From: Maribacter_C sp947494565
Lineage (GTDB): Bacteria; Bacteroidota; Bacteroidia; Flavobacteriales; Flavobacteriaceae
DNA length: 64,000 nucleotides
Reading direction: 5' to 3'
NCBI RefSeq assembly: GCF_047345415.1
Contig: NZ_JBLFEP010000003.1
Location: 434,001-498,000, forward strand
Below, one piece after another: positions 25,319 through 33,696 of this stretch. The notes beneath the pieces were generated by a model that was not told where the DNA came from, searched no databases, and saw nothing but the letters and a program-made list of their open reading frames with translations. The stretch's first letter is position 1; each line of letters opens with the position of its first letter. A program made the translations under genes and the position numbers.

Positions 25319-25455
25319 AGGAAGTATTGATCGGTATAATAGTTGTGTTTTTGGCCATTGGCCACGTGTACAGGAAGTATGGGCCAACTGCGCGAAGGAA
25401 GGACCGCTCGGTCAGTGAAAAATTTCTACGAATGAAATGCTCGCCTATCAGATGA
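25315..25455 (+). CDS. 46-aa single-span membrane micropeptide in the carotenoid operon
   Basis: Seen: ATG at 25315 overlaps the cyclase stop (ATGA), and the frame ends with a TGA that overlaps the ATG of the next gene (ATGA at 25452-25455). The peptide starts MKEVLIGIIVVFLAIGHVY, one hydrophobic span of about 16 residues, and continues with a basic tail (RKYGPTARRKDRS). Being bounded on both sides by 4-base overlaps is strong evidence that it is translated. The function is unknown; it might tether or assemble the carotenoid enzymes in the membrane (inference). Confidence 0.65.
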   Translation: MKEVLIGIIVVFLAIGHVYRKYGPTARRKDRSVSEKFLRMKCSPIR

Positions 25456-26102
25456 ATCGGATCCTTACATATCTAGTGAATGAGGGGCTGCCCATTACGT
25501 TCATCATTTTTTACGCTGTTGGTCTGGGCTTGTATTTTACCCCTTTTACACATGACCTCTTTGTACTGATTACACCGTATACTTTGGTTTTGGTTGCCGT
25601 GGCCATCTTTTCGCATCACAAGGGATGGACCTCAAAGACCATTGCGGTTTTGGCGGGTATCTTTGTGGTAAGCATTATCATCGAAATTATCGGTGTAGCA
25701 ACGGGCAAAGTATTCGGCGAATATGTATATGGCAATGGACTTGGTCTCAAAATATTCGATGTGCCCATTATCATTGGTCTTAACTGGGTTTTTCTAGTCT
25801 ATGCTTCCAATAGTATTATCTCAAAATACACATCGAAAAACGGTTTGATCATCCTAGGGGCAGCCGCCCTGATGCTGCTTTACGATAGCTTACTTGAAAA
25901 AGTAGCTCCTTTGATGGACATGTGGTCCTTTTTGGAAAACGACCCACCCCTGCGTAATTATGTGGTCTGGTTTCTATTGGCGTTACTATTTAATTGGAGT
26001 ATGCAACATTTTAAACTAAATACACACAATAAACCCGCACGCTGGCTGTTTTTTATTCAGTTCTTCTTTTTTGTAATCATCGCGATCCACAATGAATATT
26101 AG
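25452..26102 (+). CDS. Carotenoid biosynthesis protein, CruF-like hydratase
   Basis: A 216-aa membrane protein (about seven hydrophobic segments) of the CruF/DUF422 family. Family-type segments are IEIIGVATGKVFGEYVYGNGLG and ALMLLYDSLLEKVAP. CruF hydrates the C1',2' double bond of acyclic carotenoid ends, giving 1'-hydroxy end groups as in myxol or saproxanthin. Start MNRILTYL at 25452 is preferred over ATG 25437 because it gives an ATGA overlap with the micropeptide frame. Three bases separate its stop from the acyltransferase start. With a ring-forming cyclase next door, a monocyclic product with a hydroxylated open end is expected. Confidence 0.83.
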   Translation: MNRILTYLVNEGLPITFIIFYAVGLGLYFTPFTHDLFVLITPYTLVLVAVAIFSHHKGWTSKTIAVLAGIFVVSIIIEIIGVATGKVFGEYVYGNGLGLKIFDVPIIIGLNWVFLVYASNSIISKYTSKNGLIILGAAALMLLYDSLLEKVAPLMDMWSFLENDPPLRNYVVWFLLALLFNWSMQHFKLNTHNKPARWLFFIQFFFFVIIAIHNEY

Positions 26103-26105
26103 AAA

Positions 26106-26726
26106 ATGATACGAGCCAAGCACAGTACATTCGTTGTGAAATTTTCCAACTATTATACCAAGATATTAGTAGGCTTTTTTTTTGGGAAGTTAAAGTACAC
26201 GGGACATTTCGAAGACAAAGGATTACCCATACTGATGATCGGCAATCATTTTTCGTTTTACGATGGCTTTATTCAAATCTTATTGAACCTAAAGGTTTTT
26301 AAGCGGCGGTTTAATTTTATGATGCTCGAAAAAGAGCTGCGTAAAAATATGCTCTTGACTAAAATCGGCGCTTGTTCAATTGCCAAGGGGAAACGCTCTA
26401 GTTTGGAGAGTCTCAAGTATGCGGTTGAACTCTTACAGGATAAAGAGAACCTGTTTCTGTTTTTCCCGCAAGGAAAAATCAAGAGTATCTATACGCGAGA
26501 GTTCATTTTTGAAAAAGGCTTACTTTCATACCTTTTAGAAAACGCTAAAAATGATTTCCAATTGGTGTTCAATATCAACCTTATTCATTATGGGACAAAT
26601 TTGAAACCCGATATTCATGTATATTACGAAACGCAGCACATAAACGCGGATACCACGGCTGAAGATGTGGAAAGCGCGTTTAATCGGTTTGCAAAAGCAT
26701 GTTTTACTAAGCTAGGGGCAACATGA
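26106..26726 (+). CDS. PlsC-like acyltransferase (possible carotenoid glycoside acyltransferase)
   Basis: A 206-aa acyltransferase related to 1-acyl-glycerol-3-phosphate acyltransferases. The NHxxxxD motif is NHFSFYD near residue 47, and the second motif is LFFPQGKI, a variant of FPEGxR with Gln for Glu. A basic N-terminus and a hydrophobic stretch suggest peripheral membrane location. In the carotenoid operon and just before a GT2 gene, it plausibly acylates a carotenoid glycoside, as CruD does. A role in phospholipid synthesis is the main alternative. Its stop overlaps the GT2 start by ATGA. Confidence 0.75.
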   Translation: MIRAKHSTFVVKFSNYYTKILVGFFFGKLKYTGHFEDKGLPILMIGNHFSFYDGFIQILLNLKVFKRRFNFMMLEKELRKNMLLTKIGACSIAKGKRSSLESLKYAVELLQDKENLFLFFPQGKIKSIYTREFIFEKGLLSYLLENAKNDFQLVFNINLIHYGTNLKPDIHVYYETQHINADTTAEDVESAFNRFAKACFTKLGAT

Positions 26727-27823
26727 TCTATGTATGTTATTTTCTTCTGGGAGTACTATTGATTCGGTTGTTGGTCGTCTTTGTCAACTACCTTTCATTT
26801 GCCTATTTACCAAAAGCCACGCCATTGACAAAGGAGCCCTTTGTTTCCATTTTAATACCTGCGCGTAACGAGGAAGATAATATCGGCACTTTACTGGGGC
26901 AATTATCACGCTTGGACTACAGTAATTTTGAAATCATTGTTTACGATGACCATTCGGTAGATAAAACGGAACATATTCTAAAAGAATGGGCAGCCCGTAA
27001 CCCGGCAATTAAGATCATTACCGGAGGGCAACTTCCCCAAGGTTGGTTGGGCAAGAATTATGCCTGTCACCAATTGGCTAAGGCCGCTACAGGTACGATA
27101 TTACTTTTTTTAGATTCGGATATCAATGTGCAAAAAGAATTGTTACAGCGCAGCATCGGGCATCTTCAAAAGTATAACCTTCATTTGTTATCGATTTTTC
27201 CAAAACAAATAGTGAAGTCATTCGGAGAAAAGGTCTCGGTACCGCTGATGAACTGGATTCTATTGAGTTTGCTACCCTTACCACTAGTTCGAAAGACGAG
27301 AAGCAAGGCCTTATCCGGTGCTAACGGACAATTCATGATGTTTAACGCCGTTACCTATAAAACCTTATGGCCCCATGAACGGTACAAGTCACATAAGGTA
27401 GAAGATATGGCTATTATGAGACTGTTGAAAGAAAAAGACCTGGCGTGTGATACACGTTTAGGGGACAACGACATTTCTTGCCGAATGTATGTTGGCTTGG
27501 ATGCAGCCATTGAAGGATTCACGAAAAATGTATTTCACTTTTTTGGGAACAGTGTGGTAGTCACGATCGCTTTCGGATTGATTACAACGCTTGCCCCCTT
27601 TATCATCTATGATCAGATGGGGGTATGGTGGTTGGCCATTTATATCTTGGGCATACTATCGATTCGCTTTTTTGTAAGTTTGGCGAGCCAACAATCCGTG
27701 ATCCAAAACATGGTATTGGCTTTCCCGCAACACCTGGTGTTTCTTGTCATCATTATCAAAGGGCTGATCAACAACAAACGGAAAAAAATAATATGGAAAG
27801 GCCGCAACATATTACAAGAGTAG
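26723..27823 (+). CDS. Family 2 glycosyltransferase (CruC-like)
   Basis: A 366-aa GT2 enzyme: N-terminal membrane segment, then ILIPARNEEDNIGTLL, YDDHSVDKT, FLDSDINV (DxD) and VEDMAIMRLLKEK, followed by two or three C-terminal membrane segments. The fold and topology match glycosyltransferases that add a sugar to carotenoid hydroxyl groups (CruC type). The likely acceptor is the hydroxyl put on by the CruF-like enzyme (inference). It overlaps the acyltransferase by 4 bases and the next gene by 31 bases. Confidence 0.8.
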   Translation: MIYVCYFLLGVLLIRLLVVFVNYLSFAYLPKATPLTKEPFVSILIPARNEEDNIGTLLGQLSRLDYSNFEIIVYDDHSVDKTEHILKEWAARNPAIKIITGGQLPQGWLGKNYACHQLAKAATGTILLFLDSDINVQKELLQRSIGHLQKYNLHLLSIFPKQIVKSFGEKVSVPLMNWILLSLLPLPLVRKTRSKALSGANGQFMMFNAVTYKTLWPHERYKSHKVEDMAIMRLLKEKDLACDTRLGDNDISCRMYVGLDAAIEGFTKNVFHFFGNSVVVTIAFGLITTLAPFIIYDQMGVWWLAIYILGILSIRFFVSLASQQSVIQNMVLAFPQHLVFLVIIIKGLINNKRKKIIWKGRNILQE

Positions 27824-28548
27824 TGCTTGTAGGCATCACTTGGTTGCTTTCAATGCAATCGGGTTTTTCCCAACACGCGTACCGCGATTCCATTTATAAG
27901 GCGTATTCGCGGGGTAAAATGGATAAGTGGTATACCATCATGCATGGGTGCGAAGCGCAGGTGGATGCCAACAAAGTGGAAGAACAAATAGAGCTGCTCA
28001 ATTATTATTACGGCTATACAGCTTGGTTGGTGGGCGCTGAAAAGTACGATACTGCTGAAACATATATTGACAAATCAGAAGAGCTCATTGAAAAGTTATT
28101 GGAAGAGTCCCCTGAAAACGCGACCCTATTGGCATACAAAGGGGCCTACCTTGCCTTTGAAATCGGCATCTCCAGTTTAAAGGCGATTTTCCTCGGTCCG
28201 AAAAGTATGAAGTATATCAACAAGTCCATCGAACTGGATCCGGAAAATATTCAGGGGAATATTGAAAAGGGCAATTCGATGTTCTATCGCCCATCGGCTT
28301 TTGGGGGCGATAAAATGGAAGCGATCGCCTACTATATCAAAGCGATCGAAAGCTTTGAAAAACAAGGGTTGGTAGTCAATAATTGGCTGTACATCAATAC
28401 GCTGACCGCACTGGGACAGGCGTATGAAGCTACCGATCAAATACAGTCGGCGAAATTGTGTTATGAAAAAATAATTCGCATATTCCCCAACTTTATGTGG
28501 GTTGAAGACGAACTCTATCCTGATTTGCTGGAGCGTCATAAGCTGTAA
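27793..28548 (+). CDS. Secreted TPR-repeat protein
   Basis: A 251-aa exported protein: hydrophobic signal TRVVLVGITWLLSMQSGFSQ, then helical repeats of TPR type (AETYIDKSEELIEKLLEESPENATLLAYKG; SMKYINKSIELDPENIQGNIEKGN; AKLCYEKIIRIFPNF). The start is ATG 27793, inside the 3' end of the GT2 gene; a longer frame to 27625 would lie deep in the GT2 gene and lacks a signal peptide. The 31-base overlap ties it to the carotenoid operon. The role is unknown, perhaps as an adaptor in the periplasm. Confidence 0.72.
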   Translation: MERPQHITRVVLVGITWLLSMQSGFSQHAYRDSIYKAYSRGKMDKWYTIMHGCEAQVDANKVEEQIELLNYYYGYTAWLVGAEKYDTAETYIDKSEELIEKLLEESPENATLLAYKGAYLAFEIGISSLKAIFLGPKSMKYINKSIELDPENIQGNIEKGNSMFYRPSAFGGDKMEAIAYYIKAIESFEKQGLVVNNWLYINTLTALGQAYEATDQIQSAKLCYEKIIRIFPNFMWVEDELYPDLLERHKL

Positions 28549-28556
28549 TAATTTCT

Positions 28557-29651
28557 ATGGAGTACATGAAGTTCGAGAGCCATCATATCCTAAGTATCCT
28601 CCTCAAACGCTTGACCCTTCTCGTATGTTTGTTTTTTCTTGTTCCCAACCATGCGCAACGCACGCAGAAAGATCAGGTTAATTTGGATAAGATTCCCCCA
28701 CGTATCATTCGCGCCTGTTGCGCTTTTGGTTATGATTTGAAGGTATGGGGCGTACCCTTTGTATCCATCGATCAGGTCATCAGTATCGATGATCTGGGCG
28801 AACATCGCTATATGGGGCATAAACGGGAAGGCATCGGAACCATATATTCCCATAAAGGAGGTTTTATAGACATTGCGCACCTACGGGACCAAATTGACTG
28901 GACCCGTTATTTATTCACCACCATTGTAGCGCATAAGGGTAAAGGAGCGGTGGTCTTGCGTTTGCGTAACGAAGCAGGCCGTAAAACGCTGCATTTGAAT
29001 GTACCCGCAGAGTTGGATACTGATGATTGTATTCAGCTTGCGGGAAAAATTGCCTATGACTTTTCCCTTTGGCATGAAATATCAACCTGGTATGGGGCAT
29101 CGACCGTGCCTTTGGTACCGGAAAAGTTTTCTAGTTTTTCGGTGGAGGACCTGTATTCCAATTTACTTGGCATACACGTGGGGATGAAGACCTTGCGTTC
29201 AAAGCGCCCTTTTAATACTGCGGCTACACAGCTTATCGCTTCCACATTGGATAGTTTAGCCGTTGTACAAACAGCACAGGAAACCTATGACGCCTATGAT
29301 GCCGTACATGATAAATGGTATACCAATCAAAAGCGGGTGCCCCGCACGAATATTACGCTAAAGCGGGATCTGGATGTGCTCAAGTCCACTCGGCCCTGGA
29401 TCGTTCCTGAGGTGAAGGCTGGCAATAGCGATCCTATTGTTTTAGCCGTACCGTTGGAGACGGCCAAAGGTGCTTTACTTACCGACTTTTATCGATTTAC
29501 CATTGATTTGAATCGCAAAATTCCGATAGAGGAGATTTTTCCGAGTTACGAAAGTGACCGTATCGACCAAGATGATTTTGGGGTCTTATTGCAAAGCATC
29601 GCCAATGAATTGCAGCTGATGGAATACGATAAATTGGCGGAGCACAGATAG
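28557..29651 (+). CDS. DUF4056-like exported protein
   Basis: A 364-aa protein with a signal peptide ending near VPNHAQ. Features include PPRIIRACCAFGYDL after the signal, GGFIDIAHLRDQIDWTRYL, and WHEISTWYGASTVPLVPEKFSSFS. These resemble the DUF4056 family, which keeps a conserved His-Glu pair and a STWYG-type segment. The HEIS sequence is not a full HExxH zinc site. It starts 8 bases after the TPR gene (two close ATGs, 28557 and 28566), so it is the likely last gene of the carotenoid operon. No biochemical function is known to me. Confidence 0.6.
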   Translation: MEYMKFESHHILSILLKRLTLLVCLFFLVPNHAQRTQKDQVNLDKIPPRIIRACCAFGYDLKVWGVPFVSIDQVISIDDLGEHRYMGHKREGIGTIYSHKGGFIDIAHLRDQIDWTRYLFTTIVAHKGKGAVVLRLRNEAGRKTLHLNVPAELDTDDCIQLAGKIAYDFSLWHEISTWYGASTVPLVPEKFSSFSVEDLYSNLLGIHVGMKTLRSKRPFNTAATQLIASTLDSLAVVQTAQETYDAYDAVHDKWYTNQKRVPRTNITLKRDLDVLKSTRPWIVPEVKAGNSDPIVLAVPLETAKGALLTDFYRFTIDLNRKIPIEEIFPSYESDRIDQDDFGVLLQSIANELQLMEYDKLAEHR

Positions 29652-29766
29652 TAATTCCTGTACTTGCTTACGACTATTATTTTTTGAATTTCGATAAACG
29701 CGGCTTGAATTCAATTGTAGTATCCTTAAACCAATTGGTATCGATTTCGGCTATCCTATTGGTTTT

Positions 29767-30744
29767 TTATTCTTCTACGGTCATTAACTCCGTAAGCCCT
29801 TGTGGCGAGATTACATTGAATTCACCATTGTTCGCTATTACATTGATTTTTGTAAACGTGCCTTGATAATACCAAAAAAAGTCGGTTGAAATAGGCTGCG
29901 GGTGCTGACTATAAAACTGTTCGACAAGCGGCTTGAGCCTTTGTATAAACAGCATAAAATCCAAAGGGTTCTCCTTTGATACTTTGCAGATGTTTACGAT
30001 ACCTTTATTGGGGATGGCCACTACAGATCCCCATTCCCCGACAAATTCGGGCGCGGTATGGGCTAGATCCAAAGCAAGACTGGCACCATAATCTTCGTTC
30101 TCCATAAAATGGACTTCAATTTGGTGTCCGTTGGCTTCTATCGGTTCCGTGGCTTTCGTGAATTCTTGTCGGTTTACGTTTTTCTGGGCAATTTCAAAAA
30201 CTTCCTCAGGGGTCTTATTCCACAGATCGAATTGATCGTTCTGAATAGGGGTGAAAGTAGAGGGCAAGTCTAGCATTAGGACGGATACCGTACCGTCCAG
30301 GTCCTTTTTTGAAATGAGGTGTTCAATGCCACCATATTGGGCAAGATAAGTCGCCTCATAAATGCGAATGCTCAAATAATCGACTACGGTTTCAAACCTA
30401 TTGAAATCCAACTCTTTTTGTTGCGCAACGGATTCATGCATGCCCTTAAAATGGGATTGAATCAGCTCAGCCCATTTTGTTTTTTCCAATTCCGCGCATT
30501 GCAGCATAAGATTGTGAAGGTTCACCGTGGAATAATCTTGTCCTTCTTTCAGTTGAACCGCTCCTTTTTTGATGGAGTCAATGTCGTAATGCTGAGAAAT
30601 GGCTTTTACCGATTCGTCAACGAGATATCTGTACTCCTTTTTTGAGATTTCATGTTCAAAGCCTTCCGGAAAGCTGTAATCTATTTTTTGCGTGTAGCCA
30701 TTAAACGAAGTGATAATCAGTACAACAAGTAAAAGTTTGCGCAT
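29767..30744 (-). CDS. Exported protein, DUF1444-like
   Basis: A 325-aa protein with a signal peptide (MRKLLLVVLIITSFNGYTQ). The middle part (VSVLMLDLPSTFTPIQ, then LWNKTPEEVFEIAQKNVNRQE) resembles the DUF1444/YtpQ family, in which a short D-L-W-x-x-x-E-E-x-x-x-x-A-x-x-N pattern recurs. The start is set at ATG 30744 because it precedes the signal peptide; an upstream in-frame ATG at 30867 adds 41 unlikely residues. Convergent with the carotenoid operon. Function unknown. Confidence 0.6.
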   Translation of the reverse strand: MRKLLLVVLIITSFNGYTQKIDYSFPEGFEHEISKKEYRYLVDESVKAISQHYDIDSIKKGAVQLKEGQDYSTVNLHNLMLQCAELEKTKWAELIQSHFKGMHESVAQQKELDFNRFETVVDYLSIRIYEATYLAQYGGIEHLISKKDLDGTVSVLMLDLPSTFTPIQNDQFDLWNKTPEEVFEIAQKNVNRQEFTKATEPIEANGHQIEVHFMENEDYGASLALDLAHTAPEFVGEWGSVVAIPNKGIVNICKVSKENPLDFMLFIQRLKPLVEQFYSQHPQPISTDFFWYYQGTFTKINVIANNGEFNVISPQGLTELMTVEE

Positions 30745-30918
30745 AAAGCTGGATTTTAGGAAAATAACAGTGTCAGCTAGTTTATTGAGGTGCAAAATAA
30801 GGGTTTCTACCTCCTGTAAGCTATAAACTCGATAAACAGGGGTATCTTCTATACGAACTTGATACAACCGGCGTGGAGCGCCTTACAGGGGCTGATTTTA
30901 TCTGGGGTATGCTGTGCA

Positions 30919-31677
30919 CTACAACTTCGATAGTATGCTGTTGAGGGAACCGATATCCGCTTTCTTTTTCAAGTAGCTATCGAGGGTAGGATCTCCCATA
31001 TCCTGGATCCGGTATTCCGGTAATTTTTCCGAGAATAGGAGCGACACAAAGGTATCGACCACTCGCTCTTTAAGCCCGTGGGGGAGCTGGTGTTTGTCGA
31101 CCAGGGAATACTCCATACCGATATGCGTGATCTCATGTATGATCGTATTCGCAGGGTTTTGGTACTGCATGAATCCGCCCGCTTTATTCGTCAATAGGGT
31201 GATCTTTCCCTCATCAGGGTCATAACTGCCTCCGGTTCCATATAGGGTAAAGACAATTTTGTAGGTATCGAACCTTTTAAAATCCCAATCCCAATCGCAT
31301 TGCGCTGATGCGATGTCATGAACCAGGGTATTGATCAACGGGAGTTGATCCTGCACCTTTTGTAGGGCCGGATCGTAATGGGTGGGGTCGAAGACGTGGG
31401 TTTCGACAAGGGTATGAATCGCTGCATAGTCGTCATTTCCAAAAGTTCCGTTTTTCGATTTTACGATCAAGGAATCGATCAACGGATCCTCGGGTAGGTT
31501 GATGGTATAGCCTTGCTTCTCAAAAAAAGCGATGTCATGGATCGTCCTCCAAATCGAGGTCGCTTCCTGCGCTGCGGTCGGTGGTACTAGTTCAATTGTA
31601 GCGGGTACGGTTTGGGCTATGCCGCACCAGCTGGTGAGTAAAAAAAGAACAATAGGGTAGTATTTAGGGGGCCTCAT
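30919..31677 (-). CDS. Secreted HExxH-containing protein (putative zinc metallopeptidase)
   Basis: A 252-aa protein with a signal peptide (LFLLTSWCGIAQ). The segment NTIIHEITHIGMEYSLV holds a zinc-type HEITH motif at about residue 186, with downstream acidic residues that could supply a third ligand. I do not recognise a named peptidase family. The gene overlaps the preceding DHFR-like gene by ATGA (31674-31677), so the two are translated together, an unusual pairing of a cytoplasmic reductase with an exported protein. Confidence 0.6.
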   Translation of the reverse strand: MRPPKYYPIVLFLLTSWCGIAQTVPATIELVPPTAAQEATSIWRTIHDIAFFEKQGYTINLPEDPLIDSLIVKSKNGTFGNDDYAAIHTLVETHVFDPTHYDPALQKVQDQLPLINTLVHDIASAQCDWDWDFKRFDTYKIVFTLYGTGGSYDPDEGKITLLTNKAGGFMQYQNPANTIIHEITHIGMEYSLVDKHQLPHGLKERVVDTFVSLLFSEKLPEYRIQDMGDPTLDSYLKKKADIGSLNSILSKL

Positions 31678-32234
31678 TCGTAGTTTACTGCATATTTTAC
31701 CTGAACAAAATCATTAACATAATCACTTGCCTGGGCTTTTTCAAGTTTGATGTCTCCAAACGTTTTTCCAAACAAAGGAATTCCCTCGCCCAACAGTATG
31801 GGAATTCTAGTGAGGGTTATTTCATTTATTAGTTTAAGATTAATACATGATTGAATGGTTTTCCCTCCATCTATATAGGCGTGTTGATACCCTTCTTTTT
31901 CTAACGTATGCATTAAATCGGCTATGTTTCCAGAGAACATTTCCACTTTTCCTTTCAGGTTGTCCGGAGCTTCTTTTACCGTAGTACTCAAAACAATAAT
32001 TTTCATATCTCCATAAAACCACTGTTCAGGAGCTAGGTTCATACTGGAAATCATTTCCATACACTTCCGTCCCATAATCATACAATCTACGGAATCCATA
32101 AAGGATTTAAATCCCATATCTTCTGTGCCCATATCAGCTTCTAAATTCCCCGCTGTATGTAACCAGTCAACGGCTCCATTTGGTTTTGCAATAAATCCAT
32201 CTACACTAGTGGCGATATAAACTGAACATTTCAT
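31674..32234 (-). CDS. Dihydrofolate reductase / RibD C-terminal family protein
   Basis: A 186-aa protein of the RibD_C/YyaP type: VYIATSVDGFIAKPNGAVDWL at the N-terminus, DCMIMGRKCMEMISSM, and AYIDGGKTIQSCINLKLINEITLTRIPILLGEG. Such proteins bind NADPH; cellular substrates are mostly unknown and they are rarely true folate reductases. It starts 4 bases after the corrected stop of the frameshifted lipoprotein gene and overlaps the next gene by ATGA, forming a three-gene minus-strand operon. Confidence 0.85.
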   Translation of the reverse strand: MKCSVYIATSVDGFIAKPNGAVDWLHTAGNLEADMGTEDMGFKSFMDSVDCMIMGRKCMEMISSMNLAPEQWFYGDMKIIVLSTTVKEAPDNLKGKVEMFSGNIADLMHTLEKEGYQHAYIDGGKTIQSCINLKLINEITLTRIPILLGEGIPLFGKTFGDIKLEKAQASDYVNDFVQVKYAVNYE

Positions 32235-32237
32235 GAT

Positions 32238-32890
32238 TTAGAATGCTATCGGGCGGGTCGTCAAGACAAACGCTTTGGCATTATTAAAGGTAAAGGTTAT
32301 TCTGAACACATAGGTATGCGACACCGGTTCTTTCTCATCAAAGTAGAGTACATAGTATTCGGGAAATGACCGATCCACGTACCTAAGGTTGAACTCCTGT
32401 ATCGTGAACTCATACTTTGCAAAAGTATGTTGGCTATTGATTTCCGGAGTGGAATGAGGGTGAGCTGTTCGGTATCCTCTTCCAGCACCCTAAACTCATC
32501 CGTATTCTTTTTGACCTCGACAACCATACCTTCCAATTTGTCGTCGTATGGCATCCCATAATCGACGACTATGCCTTGCTCGAGGTAGGCTTTATTGAGA
32601 TCTTCATAATACTGAACCACAGCGTCTCGACTACTGGAAACAAAATCAAAGTAGAGTAAAATTTCATTCGCCTCCGCGAATTGTCCTACAGGGGTAGGCG
32701 CTATCACAGGGAAACCGTCGGTACTGGTATACATGGTGGCATAATCAAGGGAAATGGAGTCCAGTGTCACCCCTTTGTCTAGAATAGCGGCGATGTCTGC
32801 TGTGTTTTCAACCTCCGATAATTCTTCATCTTCAGAGCAACTCCAGAACAAGATAAAACTGAGAACGAAAATTTTGAAAAGGGGTTTCAT
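32238..32890 (-). pseudogene. Lipoprotein gene with an apparent 1-base deletion
   Basis: The N-terminal part (lipobox FILFWSCSEDEE) reads normally from ATG 32890 through EQLTLIP near 32453. It then runs into basic, Ser/Arg-rich sequence to a stop at about 32297. Shifting by one base at about 32447-32453 opens a second frame beginning TPEINSQHTFAKYEF, with protein-like composition, to TAA 32238-32240, just 4 bases before the next ATG. The span of 653 bases is one short of whole codons. The deletion may be real or a sequencing error at the TTCCACTCC run. The family is unknown; the product would be about 217 aa. Confidence 0.75.
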
Positions 32891-32956
32891 GGCCGAGGTT
32901 TTTGATACGATATAAATAAGAGCGATACGAGTTGAAAGGGTTGCGTGTACGTATCC

Positions 32957-32964
32957 CAAAAGTA
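32957..32964 (-). promoter_or_regulatory. Possible -7 box for the frameshifted lipoprotein operon
   Basis: Read on the minus strand, TACTTTTG matches TAnnTTTG. It is 67 bases upstream of ATG 32890 and rules out the longer frame starting at 33031 as the coding start. No good -33 TTTG at the usual spacing was seen. Confidence 0.3.
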
Positions 32965-33087
32965 CGGTCCGTATGTTTACGATGTACGGATTGCCACCAA
33001 GCGCAAAGCAACCAAAGCCCTTTGTGGGCATCTATCAAGAAAATCCAACGGGAAATAACAGTTGGGTAGCACCTAAAAAGAGGTCCC

Positions 33088-33456
33088 ATGGTAAAAAGTA
33101 TCGGGTTTGCGTTTGCATTTGTTGTTCTACTCGTTCTGGCCAATTGTTCAAAAGACGACTCGGATCCGAAGCAAATCGAATTGGGCGTCTGGATTTCAAC
33201 CGACAAAAAAGACACCCTGGAATTGATATCACAAACGAATTTCAATAAGTCGAATCCCCTGATGCAAGATGAAAATTATGACTACAAACTGTTGTCAAAG
33301 GACTCCATCCGAATCGGCTATCGCGGACGTTTGTTCATCGATATTGAACCGACGCACCATAAATATACGCTAGCGGGAAATGAAATGACCATCGATTTTA
33401 CGAATACATTTTGCTTCGGATTTGATGAAAAGGTCGTAACCTATATTCTGGAATAA
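33088..33456 (+). CDS. Small lipoprotein of unknown function
   Basis: A 122-aa protein with a signal peptide and lipobox (VVLLVLANCSKDDSD, Cys near residue 20), so probably membrane-anchored. The mature part is about 100 residues with alternating hydrophobic strands (GVWISTDKKDTLELIS; LLSKDSIRIGYRGRLFIDI), suggesting a small beta barrel or lipocalin-like fold. Divergent from the frameshifted lipoprotein gene. No family recognised. The 220 bases after it, up to 33679, hold no gene but do contain the start of the AT-rich island. Confidence 0.65.
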   Translation: MVKSIGFAFAFVVLLVLANCSKDDSDPKQIELGVWISTDKKDTLELISQTNFNKSNPLMQDENYDYKLLSKDSIRIGYRGRLFIDIEPTHHKYTLAGNEMTIDFTNTFCFGFDEKVVTYILE

Positions 33457-33635
33457 ACGCCCGCTATTTTTGTCCAACTTCTTTATGGTAGTTCAATTCC
33501 CCGCCCATGTAGGATTCGAATTCATATGATGAAGACTTGCCCATTTTCGTGCTACGGTTAAATTAAACAAAATGATGTTTCAACGGGGCATACCCCTGCT
33601 ATTTTCTATTTCCACACCTTATGGGATTGGCCTAA

Positions 33636-33696
33636 AACACAACATATTAATTATCTTTGAGACACTGGACTAGGGCTTTTCATAGGAGGTTGTGTT
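33636..33696. repeat. Inverted repeat at the left edge of the AT-rich island
   Basis: AACACAAC (33636-33643) and GTTGTGTT (33689-33696) are perfect inverted repeats 45 bases apart. The right arm lies within the last codons of the TPR lipoprotein gene. This resembles a small attC-type palindrome or other recombination site, and base composition changes at about this point. Confidence 0.5.

Noticed and set aside
28557..29651. HEISTWYG segment as a zinc peptidase motif
   Set aside because: The pattern is HExST, not HExxH, and no third ligand pattern is visible.
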